From: Bacteroidales bacterium UBA4788
Lineage (GTDB): Bacteria > Bacteroidota > Bacteroidia > Bacteroidales > VadinHA17
Assembly: GCA_002402965.1 (NCBI GenBank)
Contig: DHGW01000037.1
Location: forward strand, 1-40,223
Length of the DNA: 40,223 nucleotides
Direction: 5' to 3'
Both the position numbers and the translations under genes were made by a program. Within the stretch, counting starts at the first letter, position 1, and each line of letters opens with the position of its first letter. The notes beneath the pieces were generated by a model, which was given only the letters and a program-made list of their open reading frames with translations, did no database searches and had not been told where the DNA came from. Positions 32,684 through 40,223 of the stretch are shown here, one piece after another.

Positions 32684-34375
32684 ATGAATAAGTGGTTACT
32701 CCCAATATTATTGATGACAGTCCTTCCCACCGGATCAGTATTGCACGGGAGGCAAACAGGACCTGCCGGACCCGGGGAAAGCGTAGTATTGTTTTCTGAC
32801 CGTGACCTGTACATCGCCGGTGAGCAGATACTCTTTTCAGCCTTCCTCATTGACAGGGAGGAGGCGAGTGACACTTTGCGAAGCAGCGTAATCTATTGTG
32901 AGCTCATCACTCCCTGGGGAAGCATGATAGCCGGGAATAAATTCCTGGTAGAAAATTCCCGGGCAGAAGGTACTTTAAGTATACCGTCAGACCTTATAAC
33001 AGGGACTTATTTTCTCCGGGCATATACCAGGTATATGCGCAATTACGGACCATATTCATATTCCTATATAAAAGTAAAAATTATTAATCCTTACCGGGAT
33101 GAGGTGCAGGAAGCTGCCCCTGACAGCAGAATGACGGAAAGTCCTTCCGATACTTTTTGTATAAATAATCCGGACAGCCTGCTCCATATATCCACAGGCA
33201 GCCAAGGCTATCGCCAGCGTGATACGGTGGACATACTGATAGAGGCAGATCCATCTTTCAGATCTGCTTTGAAAGGATTGGCCATGGCTGTCGTTCCCGA
33301 AGCTTCTGTCTCAGCCGGGATGATAAAAATTTCCGGGAGAGATCAGGTTGAATCCGGCCAATACCACATCACAGAGAGTCGCGGAATTTCTATTACCGGT
33401 AAATTGACGGATACGGTTACTGGCAGGTCTTTGCCCTATACAAGGGTCAATTTGTCAATTCTGGGTAAGGGAAAGGACTTCATGGCGGTCCAGACTGACA
33501 CAGCCGGCCGCTTTTTCTTCCTCCTGCCTGACTATACGGGGCACAGGGATCTGTTCCTTTGTGCTGAAAAAGCGGCAGGTCCGGATGTTGCAATTTTGAT
33601 AGATAATGACTTTTGCTCAGCACCTGTAATGATTCCGCCCGGAAATCCGGAACTTTCATCCCCGGAACGGCTGGTAGCATACAGGATGGCCGCTAATCTG
33701 CAGCTTGCATCCTTCTATGGTGCCGACACCATATTGCCCGGTTCGGATGACCAGGGTGAAGAGCTCGCATTTTACGGGACTACTGATGACATCCTGTACA
33801 TTGATGATTATATAGAATTACCTACACTGGAAGAATATCTCAACGGATTGCCAACCCTGGTCAGAGTAAGGAAAAGCAAAGGGCAGAAATATTTTAAGGT
33901 ACTGGGCACACAGGCCGGGCTGAACAGTTTTGAACCTCTCGTGCTGATTGATATGGTGGCGGTTGATGATCCGGCGAGGATTCTGGCCATAAGCCCCTCA
34001 GACATCTCGCGCATAGAGGTGGTGAATGAGATGTACTTAAAGGGAGATGAGACATTCGGAGGGATAATTAGTATAATATCCCGGCAAGGTGATTTTGCAG
34101 GGATTGACCTTCCGGAATCAGGTGTTTTTATAAACTATGGATTCCTTTCCGGAAAGGAACATCATATCCCACCCGCTCCTCCGGAGCCCAATATCCCGGA
34201 TACAAGGAACACCCTTTTCTGGGATCCTGGCATCAGGCTTGGAGATGACGGTTCAGCCAGAATCAAACTGACTGCATCTGACATGACGGGAAGATACAGG
34301 ATTCGTCTCTTTGGAGTCAGCACAGAAGGAGAGAAGATATTGCAGACTGCTGATTTTGAGGTCGTCAGGCGATGA
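32684..34375 (+). CDS. Exported protein with macroglobulin-like and TonB-plug-like regions
   Basis: 563 residues with a signal peptide (about 1-22). About 32-135 resembles an MG2 macroglobulin domain (VVLFSDRDLYIAGEQILFSAFLID; LPSDLI-type GTYFLRAYTRYMRN). About 215-285 is a beta-sandwich with carboxypeptidase-regulatory character (GISITGKLTDTVTGRSLPYTRVNLSI). About 375-475 reads like a TonB plug (LVLIDMVAVDDPARILAISPSDISRIEVV; GGIISIISRQGD) but no beta-barrel follows. The end (NTLFWDPGIRLGDDGSARIKLT) is another Ig-like domain seen in such proteins. Relatives I recall are longer (about 800-900 residues), so this one is compact. Last gene of the operon; role unknown, perhaps a cell-surface assembly factor of the receptor. 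Confidence 0.8.
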   Translation: MNKWLLPILLMTVLPTGSVLHGRQTGPAGPGESVVLFSDRDLYIAGEQILFSAFLIDREEASDTLRSSVIYCELITPWGSMIAGNKFLVENSRAEGTLSIPSDLITGTYFLRAYTRYMRNYGPYSYSYIKVKIINPYRDEVQEAAPDSRMTESPSDTFCINNPDSLLHISTGSQGYRQRDTVDILIEADPSFRSALKGLAMAVVPEASVSAGMIKISGRDQVESGQYHITESRGISITGKLTDTVTGRSLPYTRVNLSILGKGKDFMAVQTDTAGRFFFLLPDYTGHRDLFLCAEKAAGPDVAILIDNDFCSAPVMIPPGNPELSSPERLVAYRMAANLQLASFYGADTILPGSDDQGEELAFYGTTDDILYIDDYIELPTLEEYLNGLPTLVRVRKSKGQKYFKVLGTQAGLNSFEPLVLIDMVAVDDPARILAISPSDISRIEVVNEMYLKGDETFGGIISIISRQGDFAGIDLPESGVFINYGFLSGKEHHIPPAPPEPNIPDTRNTLFWDPGIRLGDDGSARIKLTASDMTGRYRIRLFGVSTEGEKILQTADFEVVRR

Positions 34376-34392
34376 GACTTTATTCTCCGGGT

Positions 34393-35814
34393 TTAAAGCC
34401 CCTTGCCCTTAATAATAGTACCCAGGGTATAAAATATGATCTTCAGATCGAGAAACAGGGAGACGTTCTCGAGGTAGAGGAGGTCATACGACAACCTCTC
34501 CAGCATCGTATCCAGGTCGGAAGCGTACCCCAGCTTTACCTGCCCCCAGCAGGTGATACCGGGTTTAACCGCAAGCACCCTGTTGAAAGAGGGGGCACGT
34601 TGTTTTATCTGCTGAATATAATGAAGCCTCTCCGGCCTGGGACCGACCAGTGACATCTCTCCCCTGAGGACATTTATGAAGTTGGGTATCTCATCGAAGC
34701 GGTGTTTCCTCATAAACTGCCCGAGGGGAGTGATGCGTGCATCGCCCTTTACCGCCAGGCGCGGACCATCCGCCTCAGCACCATCCTCCATCGACCTGAA
34801 TTTATATATCATGAAAGGTTTGCCATGGCGTCCGATTCGCTCCTGTCTGAAGATGACGGGTCCCTTTCCTGACAACCTGATCAGCAGGGCCAGCACTGCC
34901 ATCAGAGGAGAGAGGAGAAGAAGAGCCAGGGCTGAGAGGGAATAATCGAGCAATGCTTTTACCATGTATTGCCACCGTGGCATCTCACGATAGGAGACCC
35001 TCAGAAGTGGTGTTGCATAAATGGGACCCGCCTCCACGTGACCGGATATGATCACGCGCATGGAAGGCACCGCTCTTACAACCACATCGAGATAGCAGAC
35101 AGCATTAACGATTCTTTCAACCATCACATATTCATTCTCTTCCATCGCGAGGATCACCTCGTCGATCTCGTGCTCCTCAATGATCTTTACAATCCCATCC
35201 GCCGTCCCGAGCCAGGTGATATCGCCGTTCAGCAGTTCCTTCCCGTCTCCCTGCAGGCTTAAATAGCCGGTCAGCAGGTTGCCTGCCGGCATCTTTTCGC
35301 TCTTTATTTCACTGATGAGCCTGGCAGCTTTGGGACCGTTACCGACGATCAGCGTCCTGAATCCTGCCTCGCGCCTGTGTATCCTGCCGGTAACCACGGA
35401 GGTGATTATAAGTCGCGGAATATATGTAAACAGGAACTCCAGGAACAGGAGAGCGGTAAATGACCTGTAATATGTTGAGTAATGGCCAACGGCATCGTCA
35501 AGGATCAGTGCAAAGAAGAGCATAACCACAGCGCTGAGGGTAATCACAACCGATTTTCCGAACTCCAGCAGCCTTGAACGGCGCAGGGGATCGGAGTAGA
35601 ATCCTGCCATCGCAAAGATGAAGAGAAAGAAGAGAGGTATCAGGGTAATGCCGAGCCAGAACTTGTTTCCGAGCTCCATCTGAAAATACTCACCGTATAA
35701 CTTGGTCTCGATGAAGTATTTGCGGAACAGGTAAAAGAGCCCCCAAGCGACAGACGAGCCAGCGAAGTCGGCTGAAATATATGCGAATGTTATTCTTCTG
35801 GCAAATTTTTTCAT
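34393..35814 (-). CDS. Polyprenyl-phosphate sugar-1-phosphate transferase (WcaJ/WbaP-like)
   Basis: 473 residues from the ATG at 35814. Four N-terminal membrane segments (about 12-130) and a nucleotide-sugar-dehydratase-like cytoplasmic domain (about 145-250, FRTLIVGNGPKAARLI) precede a fifth membrane segment (about 275-300) and the catalytic bacterial sugar transferase domain (VIFRQERIGRHGKPFMIYKFRSM; FDEIPNFINVLRGEMSLVGPRPERLHY). It would transfer a sugar phosphate from a UDP-sugar to undecaprenyl phosphate, the first step in exopolysaccharide or O-antigen synthesis. No polymerase or glycosyltransferase genes are nearby, so it is a lone initiating enzyme here. Sugar specificity cannot be told. 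It converges on the preceding operon with 17 bp between stops. Confidence 0.93.
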   Translation of the reverse strand: MKKFARRITFAYISADFAGSSVAWGLFYLFRKYFIETKLYGEYFQMELGNKFWLGITLIPLFFLFIFAMAGFYSDPLRRSRLLEFGKSVVITLSAVVMLFFALILDDAVGHYSTYYRSFTALLFLEFLFTYIPRLIITSVVTGRIHRREAGFRTLIVGNGPKAARLISEIKSEKMPAGNLLTGYLSLQGDGKELLNGDITWLGTADGIVKIIEEHEIDEVILAMEENEYVMVERIVNAVCYLDVVVRAVPSMRVIISGHVEAGPIYATPLLRVSYREMPRWQYMVKALLDYSLSALALLLLSPLMAVLALLIRLSGKGPVIFRQERIGRHGKPFMIYKFRSMEDGAEADGPRLAVKGDARITPLGQFMRKHRFDEIPNFINVLRGEMSLVGPRPERLHYIQQIKQRAPSFNRVLAVKPGITCWGQVKLGYASDLDTMLERLSYDLLYLENVSLFLDLKIIFYTLGTIIKGKGL

Positions 35815-35834
35815 CACGGTTCGCAGGAGATATG

Positions 35835-35862
35835 CAAAGATATCTGTTATTTTTAGACCAAA
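35835..35862 (-). promoter_or_regulatory. Candidate promoter of the sugar transferase gene
   Basis: On the minus strand TTTG (35862-35859), a 16-bp spacer, then an exact TATCTTTG (35842-35835), about 20 bp from the ATG at 35814. The spacer is shorter than in the other candidates. It lies in the 59-bp divergent gap shared with pcm. Confidence 0.4.
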
Positions 35863-35873
35863 TTCATCTTGTG

Positions 35874-36536
35874 ATGATTGAAGAATCCTTTGAGGCGAAA
35901 GGCAAGAGAAAGAGGCTGATTGAGGAGCTCCGCAGCAAGGGGATCAGTGATGAGAGGGTCCTTGAGGCTATGGGCAGGGTGCCGAGGCATCTCTTCATGG
36001 ATGACGTCTTCCTGAAGCATGCTTACCAGGACAAGGCTTTCCCTATAGCGGCAGGGCAAACTATCTCTCAGCCTTATACTGTTGCTGTTCAGACTATGTT
36101 GCTTAACGTTGGCAAGAGGGATAAGGTCCTGGAGATAGGAACCGGCTCCGGGTACCAGGCGGCAGTGCTGGCTGAGATGGGAGTGAAGGTTTATACAATC
36201 GAGCGGCAGAGAGAGCTGTACCGCAAGACGCAGGTCATGCTCAATGATCTTGGATACAGGATCCAGTTCTTCCTGGGCGACGGTTATGAGGGACAGCCGC
36301 AGTACGGTCCATACGATGCGATAATAATCACGGCTGCCACCGCCGAGGTGCCTGATAAGCTGCTGAAACAGCTTCGCACGGGAGGGAGGCTGGTGGTGCC
36401 GCGCGGGGACCGTGAATCACAGGTGATGACGCTTTATGAACGCCGGGGGGAGGATGACTACGAGATCACCACGCATGGCAATTTTGTATTTGTGCCCATG
36501 CTGAAGGGCATTGCAAACGGTAACGAAAGAGTTTGA
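35874..36536 (+). CDS. pcm: Protein-L-isoaspartate O-methyltransferase
   Basis: Repairs isoaspartyl residues in aged proteins using SAM. The ATG at 35874 gives 220 residues, the normal length; the longer frame from 35781 would run back through the divergent sugar transferase start and is rejected. Conserved parts: RVPRHLFM, the active-site GQTISQPYTVA (61-71), the SAM site VLEIGTGSGYQAAVLA (85-100) and the C-terminal FVFVPMLKG. Cytoplasmic. The MBL-fold gene begins 4 bp downstream, so they are probably one operon. Confidence 0.95.
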   Translation: MIEESFEAKGKRKRLIEELRSKGISDERVLEAMGRVPRHLFMDDVFLKHAYQDKAFPIAAGQTISQPYTVAVQTMLLNVGKRDKVLEIGTGSGYQAAVLAEMGVKVYTIERQRELYRKTQVMLNDLGYRIQFFLGDGYEGQPQYGPYDAIIITAATAEVPDKLLKQLRTGGRLVVPRGDRESQVMTLYERRGEDDYEITTHGNFVFVPMLKGIANGNERV

Positions 36537-36540
36537 CAAC

Positions 36541-37176
36541 ATGAAGATATTCAGGGGAGTGTTCTCCCCCATCCAGGTTAATACATATATCATTACGGGC
36601 AATGATACGGAGTGCATCATCATCGACTGCGGATGTTACGGTGAGACCGAAGAGAAGAAGCTGGAAGAGATGCTTGCCACCCTTAGCCTGAAGCCAGTGA
36701 TGCTGCTTGACACGCACTGTCACCTGGATCACGTCTTCGGCAACAGGTTCATGCTGGGGAGGTATGGATTGAGATCGTGGTTTCATGAGGGCGACAAACA
36801 TAATTACCTGAATGCCCCGAAGTACTCCCTGATGTTCGGGCTATCGATGGAGGCACCGCCGGAACCGGAAGGATACCTGGTTGACGGGCAGGAGATTACA
36901 GCGGCAGGATTAACCCTGAAGGTCATCCATGTTCCCGGGCATTCGCCGGGCGGAATTGCACTTTACTCCGCTACGGACAGGGTTGTCTTCACCGGTGACG
37001 CCCTCTTCGCGGGAAGCATTGGCAGATCAGACCTTCCCGGCGGTGATCATGAACTGCTGCTGGAAAGAATACTCGATAGACTCTTTACGTTGCCGCCGGA
37101 TACGGTCGTTTATCCCGGTCACGGACCTGAGACAGCAATAGGGGAGGAGATGGCGGGCAATCCCTTTTTCTTGTGA
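36541..37176 (+). CDS. MBL-fold metallo-hydrolase, glyoxalase II-like
   Basis: 211 residues from the ATG at 36541; the earlier start at 36511 would overlap pcm. The metal motif HxHxDH is THCHLDH (His59, His61, Asp63, His64), followed by VPGHSPGG, FTGDALFAGSIGRSDLPGGD and the C-terminal VYPGHGPETAIGEE. This set defines the small hydroxyacylglutathione-hydrolase-like subgroup that hydrolyses thioesters or esters. The C-terminal glutathione-binding domain of true glyoxalase II is missing, so a different substrate is likely. Cytoplasmic, following pcm by 4 bp. Confidence 0.9.
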   Translation: MKIFRGVFSPIQVNTYIITGNDTECIIIDCGCYGETEEKKLEEMLATLSLKPVMLLDTHCHLDHVFGNRFMLGRYGLRSWFHEGDKHNYLNAPKYSLMFGLSMEAPPEPEGYLVDGQEITAAGLTLKVIHVPGHSPGGIALYSATDRVVFTGDALFAGSIGRSDLPGGDHELLLERILDRLFTLPPDTVVYPGHGPETAIGEEMAGNPFFL

Positions 37177-37192
37177 AACATGATGAATATGC

Positions 37193-37224
37193 TTTTTTTT
37201 GTCCTTCCGTTTATGCTAATTTCG
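37193..37224 (+). promoter_or_regulatory. Possible promoter of gcvP
   Basis: A run of eight T ending in TTTG (37193-37201) is followed by TAATTTCG (37217-37224), one mismatch from TAnnTTTG. The spacing from TTTG is 15 bp, shorter than ideal. Predicted leader about 30 nt. Confidence 0.3.
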
Positions 37225-37261
37225 CCAACACCTCTGAAGAAAAAAATTAACCAATCCTAAT

Positions 37262-40156
37262 ATGACATCAGATCGTTTTGTTAACCGTCACATTGGTCCG
37301 CGCGACAGTGATGCAGCGGAGATGTGCAAAGCCATCGGCGTTGATTCTCCCGAACAGCTTATTGACCAGACAGTGCCTGCATCGATCAGGCTTGACAGGG
37401 CTATGACCCTGCCTCCAGCGATGAGTGAGTATGAGTACCTGGCCCACATCAGGGAACTGGGAAAACGCAACAAGCTGTTCCGGTCGTTCATCGGCCAGGG
37501 TTATTACGGAGTGGCAACGCTGCCGGTCATTGTCCGTAATGTCCTTGAGAATGCTGCATGGTACACATCATATACTCCCTACCAGGCGGAGATCTCGCAG
37601 GGAAGGCTTGAGGCGCTGCTTAACTTCCAGACGATGGTCACCAGCCTGACGGCGATGGAGATTGCCAATGCTTCCCTGCTGGACGAGTCGACTGCTGCCG
37701 CTGAAGCTATGATCATGATGTACAACGCACGGTCGCGCGACAAGGTGAAGGCCGGCGCGAACCGTTTCCTGGTTGACAACTCGGTTTTCAAACAGACACG
37801 GGATGTGCTTATCACGCGGGCTGCCCCGCTGGATATTGATATTCAGTTTATTGATTATACCCAGTTTGAGCCGGATGCGCAGCTCTTCGGTATGCTTGTA
37901 CAGTATCCCGCGGCAAACGGTGAGATACGAGACTACCGCGAACTTGTTGAAAAGGTACATGGTGCGGGAGCACTTGTGGCTGTCGGGGCTGACCTGATGA
38001 GTCTCACCCTGCTTACGCCTCCGGGAGAATGGGGTGCTGACATCGTCTTCGGTTCCAACCAGAGGTTCGGCCTGCCGATGAGCTACGGTGGTCCTCATGC
38101 AGGTTTTTTCGCCACAAGGGACGAGATGAAGCGAAATATGCCGGGCCGCCTGATAGGCGTCTCTGTTGATGTACACGGTAAACAGGCACTGCGCATGGCT
38201 CTTCAGACTCGTGAGCAGCATATCAAGCGTGAGCGGGCCACTTCTAACATCTGTACTGCCCAGGCCCTGCTTGCAACGATGTCGGGAATGTATGCCCAGT
38301 ATCACGGACCTGAGGGGCTGAAGAGTATCGCACATCATATATTCTCATCGGCATGTACCCTCGCCGGGGCGCTGAAGAAGCTGGGATACACTATTAAACA
38401 TGAGCAGTTCTTTGATACTGTAAGAGTACAGGCAGTCACCGGGGTCACCTCGGACATGATACAAAAGATCGCCCTGAGCAGGGGCATCAACCTCTGGTAC
38501 CCGTGCGCCAACTGCGCAGTAATCAGCACTGATGAGGTGACGACGCTGAAGGAGATAAACGAGCTTGTGGGCGTCTTCGCGGAGGCTGCAGGTAAGAAGG
38601 CAGAGGAGGTCACTTCGCTCTGCGACTGCTTCTGCATTGACGAAAAATTCCATCGCAAGTCGGCTTTCCTGCAGGAGCGCACTTTCAACAGCTACCACAG
38701 TGAGACTGACATGATGCGTTACATCAAGATGCTGGAGCGCAAGGACTTTTCTCTGGCCAACGGCATGATACCGCTGGGTTCATGCACAATGAAGCTCAAT
38801 CCGGCAGCCTCGATGTTTGCCATGAGCTGGCCGGAGTTTGGCGGAATCCATCCGTTTGTTCCGGCTGACCAGGCTGAGGGATACCATAAGGTGATGGAGG
38901 AGCTTGGTGAGGCACTGAAGGAGATCACAGGTTTTGATGCTGTCTCATTCCAGCCCAACTCGGGTGCGGCAGGCGAGTATGCAGGCCTGATGGTGATCAG
39001 GCAGTACCATATCAGTCGCAATGAGGATCACCGTAACGTGGCGCTGATCCCGTCATCTGCTCACGGGACAAACCCTGCCAGCGCTGCCATGGCCGGCATG
39101 AAGGTGGTTGTGGTGGAGTGCGATGAGAACGGGAACATCAGCGTTGAAGACCTGAGGAAGAAAGCGGTTGAGCACCGTGACAACCTCAGCTCGGCAATGA
39201 TAACCTATCCGTCGACGCACGGCGTTTTCGAGGAGGCTATAGTGAACATGATCAAGATCGTACATGAGAATGGCGGACTGGTTTACATGGACGGGGCCAA
39301 CATGAACGCCCAGGTGGGACTCACCAGCCCCGGGCACATAGGGGCTGACGTATGCCATCTCAACCTGCATAAGACTTTTGCCATACCTCACGGTGGTGGC
39401 GGACCGGGCATGGGGCCCATCCTCTGCAACACGAAGCTGGCAGAATTTCTTCCGTCGCACCCGGTGGTGAAGACGGGCGGCAGTCACGGCATCACTGCAG
39501 TGGCCGCGGCACCCTACGGCAGCGCACATGTGCTGACGATAAGCCATGCATATGTTATGATGCTGGGCGCCGAAGGTCTGACAAAGTCAACCGTATATGC
39601 GATTCTTAATGCCAACTATATATCGGCGAAACTCAGCGGGATGTACAAGGTGCTTTATACCGGTTCCAATGGCCGCTGTGCACATGAGATGATACTCGAC
39701 TGCAGGGGCTTCAAAGATGCCGGTGTGGATGAGTCGGACATCGCCAAGAGGCTGATGGATTACGGGTTCCATGCTCCCACTCTCTCTTTCCCCGTGCATG
39801 GCACGCTGATGGTTGAACCCACCGAGTCAGAGCCGAAGGCCGAGCTCGACAGGTTCGTCGATGCGATGAAGAACATCTGGAAAGAGATAGAAGAGGTAAG
39901 GAAAGGGGAGTCTGACCGTGAGGATAATGTGCTCAAAAATGCACCTCATACCGCTGCGGCAGTCATATCTGATGGCTGGAAGCATGCCTATCCCAGAGAG
40001 AAGGCGGCATTCCCGCTGCCATGGGTTGTCGAGAACAAGTTCTGGCCAACGACAGGCAGGGTGGATAACGGCTACGGAGACCGTAACCTGGTCTGCACCT
40101 GCGCACCGATCGACTCATACAGGTTTGAGACGTTTGGCCTGGGTGATAAGGATTAG
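37262..40156 (+). CDS. gcvP: Glycine dehydrogenase (aminomethyl-transferring), P-protein
   Basis: Decarboxylates glycine and loads the aminomethyl group on the lipoyl H-protein; part of the glycine cleavage system. 964 residues, a full-length fused P-protein with N-terminal half (FVNRHIGPRDSD; GQGYYGVATLPVIVRNVLEN) and C-terminal half (MIPLGSCTMKLN; QPNSGAAGEYAGL; GTNPASAAMAG). The PLP lysine is Lys704 in NLHKTFAIPHGGGGPG. No gcvT or gcvH gene is in the window, so the system is dispersed. It feeds methylene-THF to the same folate pool as Fhs. The 67 bp after it contain GC-rich palindromes but no gene. Confidence 0.97.
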   Translation: MTSDRFVNRHIGPRDSDAAEMCKAIGVDSPEQLIDQTVPASIRLDRAMTLPPAMSEYEYLAHIRELGKRNKLFRSFIGQGYYGVATLPVIVRNVLENAAWYTSYTPYQAEISQGRLEALLNFQTMVTSLTAMEIANASLLDESTAAAEAMIMMYNARSRDKVKAGANRFLVDNSVFKQTRDVLITRAAPLDIDIQFIDYTQFEPDAQLFGMLVQYPAANGEIRDYRELVEKVHGAGALVAVGADLMSLTLLTPPGEWGADIVFGSNQRFGLPMSYGGPHAGFFATRDEMKRNMPGRLIGVSVDVHGKQALRMALQTREQHIKRERATSNICTAQALLATMSGMYAQYHGPEGLKSIAHHIFSSACTLAGALKKLGYTIKHEQFFDTVRVQAVTGVTSDMIQKIALSRGINLWYPCANCAVISTDEVTTLKEINELVGVFAEAAGKKAEEVTSLCDCFCIDEKFHRKSAFLQERTFNSYHSETDMMRYIKMLERKDFSLANGMIPLGSCTMKLNPAASMFAMSWPEFGGIHPFVPADQAEGYHKVMEELGEALKEITGFDAVSFQPNSGAAGEYAGLMVIRQYHISRNEDHRNVALIPSSAHGTNPASAAMAGMKVVVVECDENGNISVEDLRKKAVEHRDNLSSAMITYPSTHGVFEEAIVNMIKIVHENGGLVYMDGANMNAQVGLTSPGHIGADVCHLNLHKTFAIPHGGGGPGMGPILCNTKLAEFLPSHPVVKTGGSHGITAVAAAPYGSAHVLTISHAYVMMLGAEGLTKSTVYAILNANYISAKLSGMYKVLYTGSNGRCAHEMILDCRGFKDAGVDESDIAKRLMDYGFHAPTLSFPVHGTLMVEPTESEPKAELDRFVDAMKNIWKEIEEVRKGESDREDNVLKNAPHTAAAVISDGWKHAYPREKAAFPLPWVVENKFWPTTGRVDNGYGDRNLVCTCAPIDSYRFETFGLGDKD

Positions 40157-40223
40157 TCTTCATTCTTCAGTTTGAGGCTGCGACGCAGCAGAAGACTCAA
40201 TCCCGTACTGTTCCCCGTAGGGG

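Noticed and set aside
37568..38338. 256-residue minus-strand ORF inside gcvP
   Set aside because: Antisense shadow of gcvP; the plus-strand reading is certain.
40157..40223. Terminator after gcvP
   Set aside because: GCTGCG/CGCAGC palindrome at about 40177-40190 has almost no loop and no T-tract; the region is cut by the window end.

Overview
The window looks like a chromosomal segment of a Bacteroidota bacterium, most likely Bacteroidales. Supporting signs are a SusC/SusD pair, STN-type TonB receptors, DUF4249, DUF1080, DUF5695 and DUF4294 proteins, and promoter-like sites of the form TTTG-N(16-21)-TAnnTTTG in place of -35/-10 boxes. I cannot name a genus. I see no tRNA, rRNA, CRISPR array, prophage or intact insertion sequence.

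Layout. (1) 1-10035 is a saccharide-catabolism block. It holds the 3' part of an aldose 1-epimerase, a minus-strand pair encoding a Tat-exported Gfo/Idh/MocA oxidoreductase and a two-domain DUF1080 lipoprotein, a large secreted DUF5695 protein, and a secreted GH3 enzyme with a PA14 insert. The oxidoreductase and DUF1080 protein together fit an extracytoplasmic 3-keto-glycoside route: oxidise the sugar, then cleave the bond. (2) 10061-14766 is housekeeping: a short CDF metal transporter, an RsmF-like rRNA m5C methyltransferase, formate-tetrahydrofolate ligase, and a MobA-like nucleotidyltransferase that has no ATG/GTG/TTG start. (3) 14807-22790 holds a GH2 beta-galactosidase-type lipoprotein, an exported PHP-type phosphodiesterase, a POT-like MFS transporter, a membrane metallopeptidase-like DUF3267 protein, DUF4294 and ElbB. 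(4) 23097-34375 is an outer-membrane block. It contains a SusC/SusD pair closed by a terminator, then a tightly packed four-gene operon: a small secreted protein of unknown function, an STN TonB receptor, a DUF4249 lipoprotein, and a protein combining a macroglobulin-like region with a TonB-plug-like region. (5) 34393-40156 holds a polyprenyl-phosphate sugar phosphotransferase diverging from pcm, then an MBL-fold hydrolase and full-length glycine dehydrogenase GcvP. Fhs and GcvP are both one-carbon/folate enzymes but lie 23 kb apart.

The least explained signals are non-coding or organisational. They are: a cluster of short hairpins whose stem sequences vary while pairing is kept (1030-1306); an array with an exact 20-bp period between two divergent glycan genes (7152-7311); a 24-bp AGTGT-N7-ACACT element present twice (7086 and 10769); a 14-bp array with inverted copies (19123-19228); the apparent CTG start of the mobA-like gene; and the STN/DUF4249/macroglobulin-plug operon, whose substrate I cannot infer.
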